A stretch of DNA of 5,852 nt from Actinomycetota bacterium (GTDB taxonomy: Bacteria; Actinomycetota; Actinomycetes; Actinomycetales; Microbacteriaceae), in NCBI GenBank assembly GCA_009703635.1, contig WLFS01000036.1, forward strand, positions 1 through 5,852. Reading direction: 5' to 3'. The position numbers and the translations under genes are program-made. Below the pieces are notes generated by a model, which saw only the letters and a list, made by a program, of their open reading frames with translations, had not been told where the DNA came from and searched no databases. Positions 1 through 5,852 of the stretch are shown piece by piece (within the stretch, counting starts at the first letter, position 1; each line of letters opens with the position of its first letter).

Positions 1-93
1 GAGAATATTGAAAACCCTGGCCGCGCTAGCCGAGAAATATGTTGTCGCAACCAGCGCCGCGGCTGACTGTCGAAAGTCCGTTTCAAAAATCAC
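1..93 (-). CDS. Possible 5' part of the gene after rsmA, GTG start overlapping the rsmA stop; unidentified
   Basis: A GTG (complement of 91-93) overlaps the rsmA TGA (90-92) in a GTGA arrangement, typical of translationally coupled genes. The frame stays open for 31 codons to the window edge, reading MIFETDFRQSAAALV at the start and ending in ARVFNIL. In actinobacteria the gene after rsmA is usually ispE, but the ATP-binding APAKINL-type motif expected within the first 20 or so residues of IspE is not visible, so I do not assign that name. Two other readings are open: a TTG-started minus frame beginning MKRTFDSQPRRW, and a plus-strand frame from position 2 to a TAA at 125-127, which would be the C-terminus of a convergent gene overlapping rsmA by 38 nt. 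The stretch may also be plain intergenic DNA. Nothing here proves coding. Confidence 0.25.
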   Translation of the reverse strand, partial: MIFETDFRQSAAALVATTYFSASAARVFNIL

Positions 94-920
94 TTCTTAC
101 TCGCCAGCCTTACGAAATCATCAATAATCAAATCTTCACCGCGTGCTTGGGGAGAGATTCCAGCTTCGACCAACATGCGCTCCGCCTCGGCAGGTGAGCC
201 TGCCCAATCCGAAAGTGCCTGGCGAAGAGTTTTTCTCCGCTGAGCAAATGCTCCGTCAATAACTCTAAAGACTTCTAGGCGAAGTGCCTTAGGGAATTCA
301 TCTTCTCGCTTTTCGAAAAAGACCAGTGCGGAATCAACATTGGGAATCGGCCAGAAGATGTTTCTTGAGACCACTCCCCCCGATGAAGCCTTTGCGTACC
401 AAGCCAACTTGGCACTTGGAGATCCGTAGGTCTTGGACCCAGGTGGAGCAATCAACCTGGCTGCAACTTCAGCTTGGACTAAAACCAAACCCTTTTTCAA
501 GGTTGGGAATGTTTCCATAAAGTGCAGAAGTACCGGAACTGAAATGTTGTATGGGAGATTTGCCACCAGCGCATCTGGTTCAAAGGGCAACTCGGTGACG
601 TTCATGGCATCGGCAGCGATGATGTGGCACTTATGCCCCGAAGCTCTTTGGTCCAGGGTCTGCTTTAGTCGATCTGCCAAACGGCTATCGAATTCGATAA
701 CCGCTAGCGCGTTGACCTTTTCTAACAATCCAAGAGTCAATGAGCCAAGACCCGGACCAATTTCAACAACCTTGTCCCTTGGGGAAAGATCCGCAGCACC
801 AACTATTTTGCGGATGGTGTTCGGGTCAATCACGAAGTTCTGCCCGAGCTTTTTGGTGGGTTTTAGATCAAGCTCTGCTGCTAAGCGTCTTATCTCCCCT
901 GAACCCAGTAGCTCAACCAT
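90..920 (-). CDS. rsmA: 16S rRNA (adenine1518-N6/adenine1519-N6)-dimethyltransferase RsmA (KsgA)
   Basis: RsmA uses S-adenosylmethionine to dimethylate the two adjacent adenines in the 3'-terminal helix 45 of 16S rRNA, a late checkpoint of 30S assembly; loss gives kasugamycin resistance in known species. The 276-residue protein has the usual family length and all main motifs: KLGQNF at 24-29, the SAM-binding VEIGPGLGSLT at 52-62, an acidic residue at the end of strand 2 (E76 in VIEFD), the catalytic NLPYN at 121-125, QAEVAARL at 149-156, a PxVDSA-type segment at 193-198, and FAQRRKTLRQ at 225-234 for rRNA contact. The C-terminus has the usual R-x-E-x-L pattern (260-264). The ATG overlaps the tatD stop by one base (TAATG), with a GGGA stretch 6 nt upstream, so translation is probably coupled to tatD. 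No truncation or missing key residue is seen. Confidence 0.97.
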   Translation of the reverse strand: MVELLGSGEIRRLAAELDLKPTKKLGQNFVIDPNTIRKIVGAADLSPRDKVVEIGPGLGSLTLGLLEKVNALAVIEFDSRLADRLKQTLDQRASGHKCHIIAADAMNVTELPFEPDALVANLPYNISVPVLLHFMETFPTLKKGLVLVQAEVAARLIAPPGSKTYGSPSAKLAWYAKASSGGVVSRNIFWPIPNVDSALVFFEKREDEFPKALRLEVFRVIDGAFAQRRKTLRQALSDWAGSPAEAERMLVEAGISPQARGEDLIIDDFVRLASKK

Positions 921-1810
921 TAGATGTCCCAGGATCCGTAGACCTCAATGGTGTTTTGGGCTATTTGGCCAGAGAGCTCGTTGGCATCCATTCCCAGCTG
1001 GTGCGCCATAAACCGGACAGTGATTGGAACAAGGTACGGGGCGTTGGGGCGGCCACGCAGTGGCTCGGGGGTTAAAAATGGGGCATCAGTTTCAACAAGG
1101 ATCTTGGTTTTAGGCATCGCCTTTAGTGAGTCACGAAGGTGCTGGTTGCGCTTGATGGTGATGTTCCCGGCGAAGGATGTATACCAACCGTTATCGGTGC
1201 AGATTTTTGCCAGCTCTAGATCTCCCGAGTAGCAGTGAAAGACGACTTTGTCTGGTGCGCCATTTCGAAGCAAAGTTTCTACCACTTTGTCGTGGGCGTC
1301 ACGATCATGAATCTGTAGGGCAAGGTTGTGCTGCTTAGCAATATCTATGTGCCGCTCGAATGAGTACTGCTGAAACTCAATTCCTTGAGTATCTTCAGTT
1401 CTGAAAAAATCTAAACCAGTCTCGCCAATAGCGCGAACTCTTGGTTCACGAGCTAGCGAAGCGATCCCTTCGATATCGTTGTCTAGGGCTTGTTTGGATT
1501 CATACTTAGCGGCTTCGTTCGGATGGATTGCAACAGCTGCGAGCAATCTAGAATCTTTCGCCGCTACCTCAGCGCACCACTTCGAACTTTCCAATGTCAC
1601 ACCAACTTGAACCGCTCCAAGAATTCCAACTTGACCGGCAAGGCTCATGTGGTCCTGGTAATCCATTGGTTGATCACCATCGGCTATTTCAAGGTGGGTG
1701 TGATTGTCGTAGGTTCCAACCAAAAGTGGTTCTGGAAGTTCTGGGTAGCTAAGGTTTTTTCGGTTTCCGTCAGCGTCAAAAAACTGCCGAGATCTAATGT
1801 GCTCGTTCAC
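920..1810 (-). CDS. tatD: TatD family metal-dependent DNase/hydrolase
   Basis: TatD proteins are cytoplasmic metal-dependent hydrolases with a TIM-barrel fold; characterised members are 3'-5' exonucleases on DNA or RNA and act in DNA repair and RNA quality control. The 296-residue protein keeps the expected metal ligands: DNHTHLEI at 35-42 (H37, H39), GETGLDFF at 129-136 (E130), IHDRDA at 167-172 (H168), FHCYSG at 191-196 (H192) and ETDAPFL at 240-246 (D242), followed by RGRPNAP at 252-258. About 34 residues precede the first metal motif; I recall such extensions in actinobacterial members, but cannot check this here. The start is GTG at 1810: no ATG lies between it and the first motif, and upstream the frame closes after three codons at the metG stop. 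No good Shine-Dalgarno precedes it, so translation may depend on coupling to metG. The exact substrate cannot be read from sequence. Confidence 0.95.
   Translation of the reverse strand: MNEHIRSRQFFDADGNRKNLSYPELPEPLLVGTYDNHTHLEIADGDQPMDYQDHMSLAGQVGILGAVQVGVTLESSKWCAEVAAKDSRLLAAVAIHPNEAAKYESKQALDNDIEGIASLAREPRVRAIGETGLDFFRTEDTQGIEFQQYSFERHIDIAKQHNLALQIHDRDAHDKVVETLLRNGAPDKVVFHCYSGDLELAKICTDNGWYTSFAGNITIKRNQHLRDSLKAMPKTKILVETDAPFLTPEPLRGRPNAPYLVPITVRFMAHQLGMDANELSGQIAQNTIEVYGSWDI
927..930 (-). promoter_or_regulatory. Ribosome-binding site of rsmA inside the end of tatD
   Basis: GGGA on the minus strand lies 6 nt before the rsmA ATG, within the last codons of tatD. It supports the ATG that forms the TAATG overlap as the true start, and coupled translation of rsmA with tatD. 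Confidence 0.45.
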
Positions 1811-1819
1811 GCGCTTAAG

Positions 1820-3418
1820 TTAAGCCTTTTCTTCTTGTTCAATCCTTGGAAACAGCGATTCCAATTCGCCAATCTGAGTTCCTGGCTTCAGCTGTCCCCA
1901 ACTGGCAGCTTCCAGTAGTGCCTGATCTGCAAGATCGCCCAGGGAGCCTCCGATTGCCGTCCAGAGTTTTGCGCTGGCTTTTGGAGTGAAGGGAGAAAGC
2001 AAGACAGCCAAGGCTCTAACGCCCTCAAGGGAGGTGACCAGAATGGTGGCAAGCCGCTCTCGGTTCGCTTCATCCTTGGCCAGAATCCAGGGCTCTTGCT
2101 CTGTTAGATAGCCATTTAGCTCATCCACTAGGTCCCAGATGGCAACCAGCGCGTCCTGGATAGCGACCTGATCCATGGCCTTATCGGCTGCTTGAACGCA
2201 AGCTTCGGCAACGGTTGCGATTTTCTTGTCAGCCTCGGTTAGGTTCTTGCCCTCTGGAACTGCTCCACCGAAGTATCGGTGAATCATGGCAACTACACGC
2301 GAGGCAAGGTTTCCAAATCCATTAGCTAGCTCTGATTGATATCTGGCTGATAGATCTTCCCAAGAAAATGAACCGTCTTGACCAAATGCAATTGCCCTCA
2401 TGAAGTAGTAACGGAATGCGTCCGAGCCAAAGACATCAGTGATTTGTGTTGGCGCAATTCCAGTGAGTTTAGATTTTGACATCTTCTCGCCACCAACCAA
2501 CAGCCAGCCGTGAGCAAAGACTCGTTCAGCAGGCTTTAGTCCAGCAGCCATGAGCATCGCTGGCCAAATCACTGCGTGGAATCTCAAGATGTCTTTTCCA
2601 ACTACCTGGATTGATGCTGGCCACAAGCTATCCAGCTTCTCTTGATCTTCGCCGTAACCGATTGCGGTTATGTAGTTCAGCAGTGCGTCGAACCAAACGT
2701 AGATAACGTGGTTGGTGTCCCAAGGAATGTCGATGCCCCAGTCGAACTTATCTTTAGAGCGGGAAATCGAAAGATCTGTTAGCTCGCGCTTAACAAAAGA
2801 GATAACTTCGTTTCTTGCCGATTCTGGCTGAATGAAGTTTGGGTTTTGCTCATAGTGATCAAGCAGAGGCTGCTGGAATTCGCTGAGCTTAAAGAAGTAG
2901 TTGGTTTCTTCCAGACGCTCAACTGGCTTTGAGTGGATTGCGCAAACAAGTTCGTCAGCAAAGGCGCCTTCACCCTCGACTAAGTCGGAATCCGTTTTGA
3001 ACTCTTCGCATCCGACGCAGTAATTTCCTTCGTAGGAACCCTGGTAGATAAACCCCTTGTCGTGCAGGTCCTGCAAGAACTTCTGGACGTTCTGCTTGTG
3101 TCTGGGCTCAGTGGTTCTAATGAAGTCTTGGTTGTCGATATCCAGGGTCTCAAGCAACGGCAACCAAGAATCGTGCACCAGCTTGTCAGCCCAGTCCTGC
3201 GGGGATGAATTGTTGGCACTGGCTGTGCGAAGGATCTTCTCGCCGTGCTCGTCGGTACCGGTAAGCAAGAACGCGTTGCTGCCTTTTTGGCGCTGCCAGC
3301 GGGTAAGGACATCCGAGGCGACTTCTGTGTAAGCGTGGCCGATGTGGGGAGCGTCGTTTACGTAAAAAATGGGTGTCGTGACATAAAACGACTTTCCCGA
3401 TGGGCTCACGCTAGACAT
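1820..3418 (-). CDS. metG: Methionyl-tRNA synthetase
   Basis: This class I synthetase charges initiator and elongator tRNA-Met with methionine in the cytoplasm. The 532-residue protein has the signature PHIGH at 24-28 within YVNDAPHIGH, GTDEHGEK near 54-61, and KMSKS at 312-316. The connective domain carries a single zinc-knuckle pattern, C134-x2-C137 then C159-x2-H162, followed by ETNYFF at 171-176, as in the Thermus/mycobacterial type rather than the E. coli type with more cysteines. The VWFDALLNYI segment (241-250) and WILAKDE (444-450, anticodon-domain region) also fit. It ends soon after the anticodon-binding helical domain and lacks the C-terminal EMAP/Trbp111-like dimerisation domain of longer bacterial MetRS, so it is probably monomeric. 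The chosen ATG leaves a short leader before FYVTTPIFYV. It lies 28 nt after rsmI and 9 nt before tatD, probably in one operon. No obvious Shine-Dalgarno precedes the ATG. Confidence 0.97.
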   Translation of the reverse strand: MSSVSPSGKSFYVTTPIFYVNDAPHIGHAYTEVASDVLTRWQRQKGSNAFLLTGTDEHGEKILRTASANNSSPQDWADKLVHDSWLPLLETLDIDNQDFIRTTEPRHKQNVQKFLQDLHDKGFIYQGSYEGNYCVGCEEFKTDSDLVEGEGAFADELVCAIHSKPVERLEETNYFFKLSEFQQPLLDHYEQNPNFIQPESARNEVISFVKRELTDLSISRSKDKFDWGIDIPWDTNHVIYVWFDALLNYITAIGYGEDQEKLDSLWPASIQVVGKDILRFHAVIWPAMLMAAGLKPAERVFAHGWLLVGGEKMSKSKLTGIAPTQITDVFGSDAFRYYFMRAIAFGQDGSFSWEDLSARYQSELANGFGNLASRVVAMIHRYFGGAVPEGKNLTEADKKIATVAEACVQAADKAMDQVAIQDALVAIWDLVDELNGYLTEQEPWILAKDEANRERLATILVTSLEGVRALAVLLSPFTPKASAKLWTAIGGSLGDLADQALLEAASWGQLKPGTQIGELESLFPRIEQEEKA

Positions 3419-3425
3419 GAGTACA

Positions 3426-3431
3426 AGCTTA
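3426..3431 (-). promoter_or_regulatory. Weak candidate internal -10 box before metG
   Basis: On the minus strand TAAGCT matches TANNNT and ends 7 nt before the metG ATG. The 28-nt gap between rsmI and metG lacks a Shine-Dalgarno, so metG could have its own leaderless promoter inside the operon or be read from the rsmI transcript. There is no recognisable -35, so support is weak. Confidence 0.2.
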
Positions 3432-3446
3432 ACCGAGCGGGGCTAG

Positions 3447-4259
3447 CTATTCCCGTTTGAGAGCCAAAGCATAGAGCTCAGAGCTTGAAACCCCATACTG
3501 CTTAGCAATACTCGAGCAAGCTTGCTTGAGTCCAGTTCCCTCACTTTTGAGCTGGATAACCTTCGCCACTAGGTCCTCAAGGTTATAAACCACCGGCTGC
3601 GCACCAGAAATAACCAGCACCATTTCACCCTTTTGATCCTTGGCCCAATCCACAAGTTCTGCCAAAGTGCCGCGCTTGGTCTCTTCAAATTTCTTGGTCA
3701 GCTCCCTAGACACCGACGCTTTTCGATCAGGCCCAAAAACTTTGGCTGCATCCTGCAGCGAATCAACTATCCGATGCGGGGATTCGAAAAAGACCATAGT
3801 TCGAGTTTCGGAAATTAGAGCCTCGAAAACTCTTGTGCGCTCTCCAGATTTTCTAGGCAAGAAACCTTCGAAGCAAAAACGATCGGTTGACAATCCTGAA
3901 ACAGCTAGCGCTGAAATAACTGCTGATGGGCCCGGCACAACTTGGATCTCAACGCCTGCTTCGGCACACGCTCGCACCAGCGCAAATCCCGGATCGCTAA
4001 TGGTTGGCATTCCGGCATCGCTAACCAAGAGCAAATCAGCGCTTTGAGCGATTTCGACTAGGCGATCTAGTTTTTGTAATTCGTTGTGTTCGTGAAGGCT
4101 TATCAGTTCTGCGGCAAGCTTTACGCCCAAATGATTTGCAAGCTTGAGCAGTGTTCTGGTGTCTTCGGCTGCAATTACTTTGGCAGCTGCCAAGGTGAGC
4201 TTTAGTCTTTCCGATGCATCGCCAATGTTTCCAATTGGAGTGGCGGCCAGAATGAGCAT
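3447..4259 (-). CDS. rsmI: 16S rRNA (cytidine1402-2'-O)-methyltransferase RsmI
   Basis: RsmI is a SAM-dependent enzyme of the tetrapyrrole-methylase (SIRT/CbiF-like) superfamily. It methylates the ribose 2'-O of C1402 in 16S rRNA, next to the P site, working alongside RsmH, which modifies N4 of the same base; both tune start-codon recognition. The 270-residue protein shows the family signatures in order: TPIGN at 7-11, AEDTR at 31-35, LHEHNE at 55-60, SDAGMPTISDPG at 80-91, VPGPSA at 108-113, GFLPRK at 132-137, FFESPHR at 157-163, RELTKKFEE at 185-193 and GEMVLVI at 211-217. A C-terminal stretch from about 225 forms the usual small helical tail. The ATG at 4259 gives MLILAATPIGN, the expected short leader before the first motif. 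It is the first gene of the minus-strand run and diverges from pmt across 49 bp. Confidence 0.97.
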   Translation of the reverse strand: MLILAATPIGNIGDASERLKLTLAAAKVIAAEDTRTLLKLANHLGVKLAAELISLHEHNELQKLDRLVEIAQSADLLLVSDAGMPTISDPGFALVRACAEAGVEIQVVPGPSAVISALAVSGLSTDRFCFEGFLPRKSGERTRVFEALISETRTMVFFESPHRIVDSLQDAAKVFGPDRKASVSRELTKKFEETKRGTLAELVDWAKDQKGEMVLVISGAQPVVYNLEDLVAKVIQLKSEGTGLKQACSSIAKQYGVSSSELYALALKRE

Positions 4260-4265
4260 TGCATC

Positions 4266-4271
4266 ATTCTC
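4266..4271 (-). promoter_or_regulatory. Candidate -10 box upstream of rsmI
   Basis: Read on the minus strand the hexamer is GAGAAT. It matches TATAAT at four positions, including the key A at the second and T at the last, and ends 6 nt before the rsmI ATG, so it would again give a leaderless start. The same GAGAA could instead serve as a weak ribosome-binding site 7 nt from the ATG. This would be the main promoter of the rsmI-metG-tatD-rsmA run. No clear -35 is visible. Confidence 0.3.
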
Positions 4272-4276
4272 GCAGA

Positions 4277-4293
4277 AACCTTAGCTCAAGGTT
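4277..4293. repeat. Perfect 6-bp inverted repeat in the pmt/rsmI divergent region, possible operator
   Basis: AACCTT (4277-4282) and AAGGTT (4288-4293) are perfect inverted copies around a 5-nt spacer AGCTC. The dyad sits midway between the two candidate -10 boxes, about where the -35 zones of both divergent promoters would fall, so a bound protein could affect both genes. No regulator is recognised, and a 6-bp dyad can occur by chance. Confidence 0.4.
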
Positions 4294-4296
4294 CAT

Positions 4297-4302
4297 TAGC
4301 AT
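4297..4302 (+). promoter_or_regulatory. Candidate -10 box for a leaderless pmt transcript
   Basis: TAGCAT fits the loose actinobacterial TANNNT consensus and ends 6 nt before the pmt ATG at 4309, the spacing that would place transcription start on the A of the start codon. No Shine-Dalgarno lies at normal distance before this ATG, which agrees with a leaderless mRNA, a common form in actinobacteria. No convincing -35 element is seen about 17 nt upstream. The motif is short enough to arise by chance. Confidence 0.4.
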
Positions 4303-4308
4303 GGGCTT

Positions 4309-5796
4309 ATGCTCCTGGCTAAAAGATCAATTGCGGAAGTAATCGGATTTGCCTCCGTAATGGTTATTGCCGCACTTACGCGTCTTTGGAATCTGGGCTA
4401 CCCAGCAAAGCTAGTTTTTGACGAAACCTATTACGTAAAAGACGCCTTGACACTAAGTGCGGAAGGCCATGAGAAATCCTGGCCCGAAGGTGCCGATGTG
4501 GCTTTTCAATCAGGTGATGTTTCTGGCTACTTGAGCGATGCAGCATTCGTAGTTCACCCACCGTTGGGTAAGTGGCTCATCGCCTCGGGGATGTGGCTTG
4601 CAGGTAGCGATCAGGCCACCGGTTGGCGCCTTAGCACCGCGATTCTTGGAATTGCAACAGTTGGTCTTTTGATGCTGGTGGCATTCAAGCTCTTTCGTTC
4701 AGTTCCGCTGTCGATTCTGGCTGGCTTCCTTCTTGCCGTTGATGGCCTGGCTATCACGCTTTCCCGCACAGCTCTATTGGATGCCTCGCTAACCTTCTTT
4801 TTGCTGCTGGGGTTTTGGCTGTTCCTAATTGATCAGCAAAGATCGAGAGTGAGAATTACCCGAGCCATTGAGCAATCGAAGAACTCAATTCTTATCTTTA
4901 GGCCTTGGCTTATCTTGACTGGGGTAGCTCTAGGTGCGGCAAGCTCAATCAAATGGTCGGGGCTATACCTGCTGGCCGGCATTGGGCTATACGTTGTGTT
5001 TTCGGAGAGCTTGCTTCGTAAAAATTCTGGTGAGCAAAACTGGCTGCGCCAGGGAATTATGTTCCAGGGTTCATACTCTTTTGTTTCCCTGGTCCCCACG
5101 GCACTTGCAACCTACCTTTTGACTTGGTCTGGTTGGATTTTTGGCACCGGTGGGTATATGCGTGACTCGGCCACCGAAAACCCGGCTAGTGGAATATTTG
5201 GGCTGCTGCCAGATTGGATGATCTCACTTTGGAACTACCATCAGTCGATTTATGGCTTCCATGTGAATCTCAGAAGTGAGCACCCGTACGAAGCAAACCC
5301 GCTGGGTTGGCTAATTGGGCTTCGCCCGACCGCATTTTTCTACGAGACGTATCCAATGGGAACAAATGGTTGTCAGATAACTGAGGGCTGCTCGAGCGCA
5401 ATCACTGCTCTGGGGAACCCGTTTATCTGGATTGGCTCAACTGCTGCCCTTTTCTACATCATCTATCGATACGTAAGGCACCGCGAAAGAGTTTTAGGGT
5501 TAGTGCTTCTTGGAACAGCAAGTCTTTACCTACCTTGGATTGTCTTGTCCGAGCGCACCGTGTTTCAGTTTTATGTGGTGAGCTTCCAGCCTTGGTTGAT
5601 TCTGGGTTTGGTTTTGGTGATTCAACATCTGCGACGAAAACTGCTTATTAAGTCCAAGACTCTTGGCAATGTGGTAATCATAGGCTTTGTGTCTTTGGTC
5701 ATTGGGGCCTTTATCTTCTTTTTGCCAGTGAACACAGGGATGTATTTGCCCTATGAGTTTTGGCAGCTTCGGATGTGGCTTCCAAGTTGGATATAG
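4309..5796 (+). CDS. pmt: Dolichyl/polyprenyl-phosphate-mannose-protein O-mannosyltransferase (GT39), multi-pass membrane protein
   Basis: Bacterial Pmt transfers mannose from polyprenyl-phosphate-mannose to Ser/Thr of proteins leaving through Sec, on the outer face of the cytoplasmic membrane. At 495 residues it is near the usual actinobacterial length. Visible signatures: TM1 about 8-28, then FDETYY at 37-42 with the catalytic D38-E39 pair, a long outer loop ending in AFVVHPPLGKW (79-89), LSRTALLDASLTFF (151-164), SSIKWSGLY (212-220), the loop segment YHQSIYGFHVNL (310-321) with HPYEANP (325-331), and a run of C-terminal membrane segments (about 370-387, 393-410, 424-440, 453-473) ending in RMWLPSWI. 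The loop before the C-terminal block has cysteines at 355 and 361, possibly a disulphide in the exported environment. The start is fixed upstream by an in-frame TAG at 4297-4299; there is no Shine-Dalgarno, but a -10-like box sits at leaderless distance. It is divergent from rsmI, as in other actinobacteria. Confidence 0.95.
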   Translation: MLLAKRSIAEVIGFASVMVIAALTRLWNLGYPAKLVFDETYYVKDALTLSAEGHEKSWPEGADVAFQSGDVSGYLSDAAFVVHPPLGKWLIASGMWLAGSDQATGWRLSTAILGIATVGLLMLVAFKLFRSVPLSILAGFLLAVDGLAITLSRTALLDASLTFFLLLGFWLFLIDQQRSRVRITRAIEQSKNSILIFRPWLILTGVALGAASSIKWSGLYLLAGIGLYVVFSESLLRKNSGEQNWLRQGIMFQGSYSFVSLVPTALATYLLTWSGWIFGTGGYMRDSATENPASGIFGLLPDWMISLWNYHQSIYGFHVNLRSEHPYEANPLGWLIGLRPTAFFYETYPMGTNGCQITEGCSSAITALGNPFIWIGSTAALFYIIYRYVRHRERVLGLVLLGTASLYLPWIVLSERTVFQFYVVSFQPWLILGLVLVIQHLRRKLLIKSKTLGNVVIIGFVSLVIGAFIFFLPVNTGMYLPYEFWQLRMWLPSWI

Positions 5797-5833
5797 CCTC
5801 CTCGCCAATAGGCTAGCCAGGTACTTATCTGAT

Positions 5834-5852
5834 CAAGAAAGAAGCCATGCCA
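5834..5852 (+). other. Possible ribosome-binding site and first two codons of the next gene
   Basis: A purine-rich stretch, CAAGAAAGAAG (5834-5844), is followed by ATG at 5847-5849 and one more codon (CCA) before the window ends. GAAAG ends 5 nt before the ATG, a usable Shine-Dalgarno distance. With only two codons visible, no product can be proposed. The 37 bases before it, from the pmt stop onward, show no clear terminator. Confidence 0.3.

Noticed and set aside
433..1011. 192-codon plus-strand open frame across rsmA and the end of tatD
   Set aside because: It lies antisense to strongly conserved rsmA and tatD codons, has no domain-like pattern and no supporting start signal; it is a shadow of the real genes.
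1490..1918. 142-codon plus-strand open frame across the metG/tatD junction
   Set aside because: It is antisense to the tatD N-terminus and metG C-terminus; the residues show no recognisable family and the real genes explain the region.
3640..4047. 135-codon plus-strand open frame inside rsmI
   Set aside because: It is antisense to the conserved SDAGMP, PGPSA and FFESPHR motifs of RsmI; its Ser/Ala/Thr-rich translation is what a reversed coding strand gives.
5530..5808. 92-codon minus-strand open frame at the end of pmt
   Set aside because: It is antisense to the conserved C-terminal membrane block of Pmt, with no motif or ribosome-binding site.
5794..5815. Possible terminator hairpin after pmt (TAGCCT and AGGCTA, 10-nt loop)
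   Set aside because: The stem is only 6 bp with two A-T ends, includes the stop codon, has a long loop, and no T-run follows it; too weak to call a terminator.

Overview
The window is chromosomal housekeeping DNA, most likely from an actinobacterium and probably a member of the Microbacteriaceae (order Micrococcales). Three things suggest this. The gene order pmt / rsmI – metG – tatD – rsmA is the conserved actinobacterial block; Mycobacterium tuberculosis has the related Rv1002c–Rv1011 region. A full-length bacterial protein O-mannosyltransferase (Pmt) is present. The MetRS is of the short actinobacterial type. Base composition looks close to half G+C by eye, low for the family, so a small-genome aquatic relative of the Rhodoluna/Aquiluna type is possible. 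The taxonomy is inference from gene content, not a database match.

Layout: positions 1-93 hold an unresolved fragment. Four complete minus-strand genes then read leftwards from 4259 to 90: rsmI (16S rRNA C1402 2'-O-methyltransferase), metG (methionyl-tRNA synthetase), tatD (metal-dependent DNase/hydrolase) and rsmA/ksgA (16S rRNA A1518/A1519 dimethyltransferase). Spacing tightens along the run: 28 nt between rsmI and metG, 9 nt between metG and tatD, and a 1-nt TAATG overlap between tatD and rsmA. A 49-bp divergent gap (4260-4308) separates rsmI from pmt, which reads rightwards from 4309 to 5796. The last 56 bases (5797-5852) contain no complete gene, but a purine-rich stretch precedes an ATG at 5847 that could start the next gene. 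No stretch over 300 bases lacks a gene.

The minus-strand run has a translation theme. Two enzymes modify the 16S rRNA decoding/P-site region (RsmI and RsmA), one charges initiator and elongator tRNA-Met (MetG), and one is a nucleic-acid quality-control nuclease (TatD). Pmt is a membrane enzyme that mannosylates exported proteins; its link to the others is conserved position, not shared function.

I found no mobile element, CRISPR array, tRNA, rRNA or clearly novel system. The points worth a second look are the compact divergent control region with a perfect inverted repeat and -10-like boxes at leaderless spacing, the unidentified sequence beyond rsmA where ispE is usually found, the in-frame metG/tatD junction, and an excess of GCTAGC.
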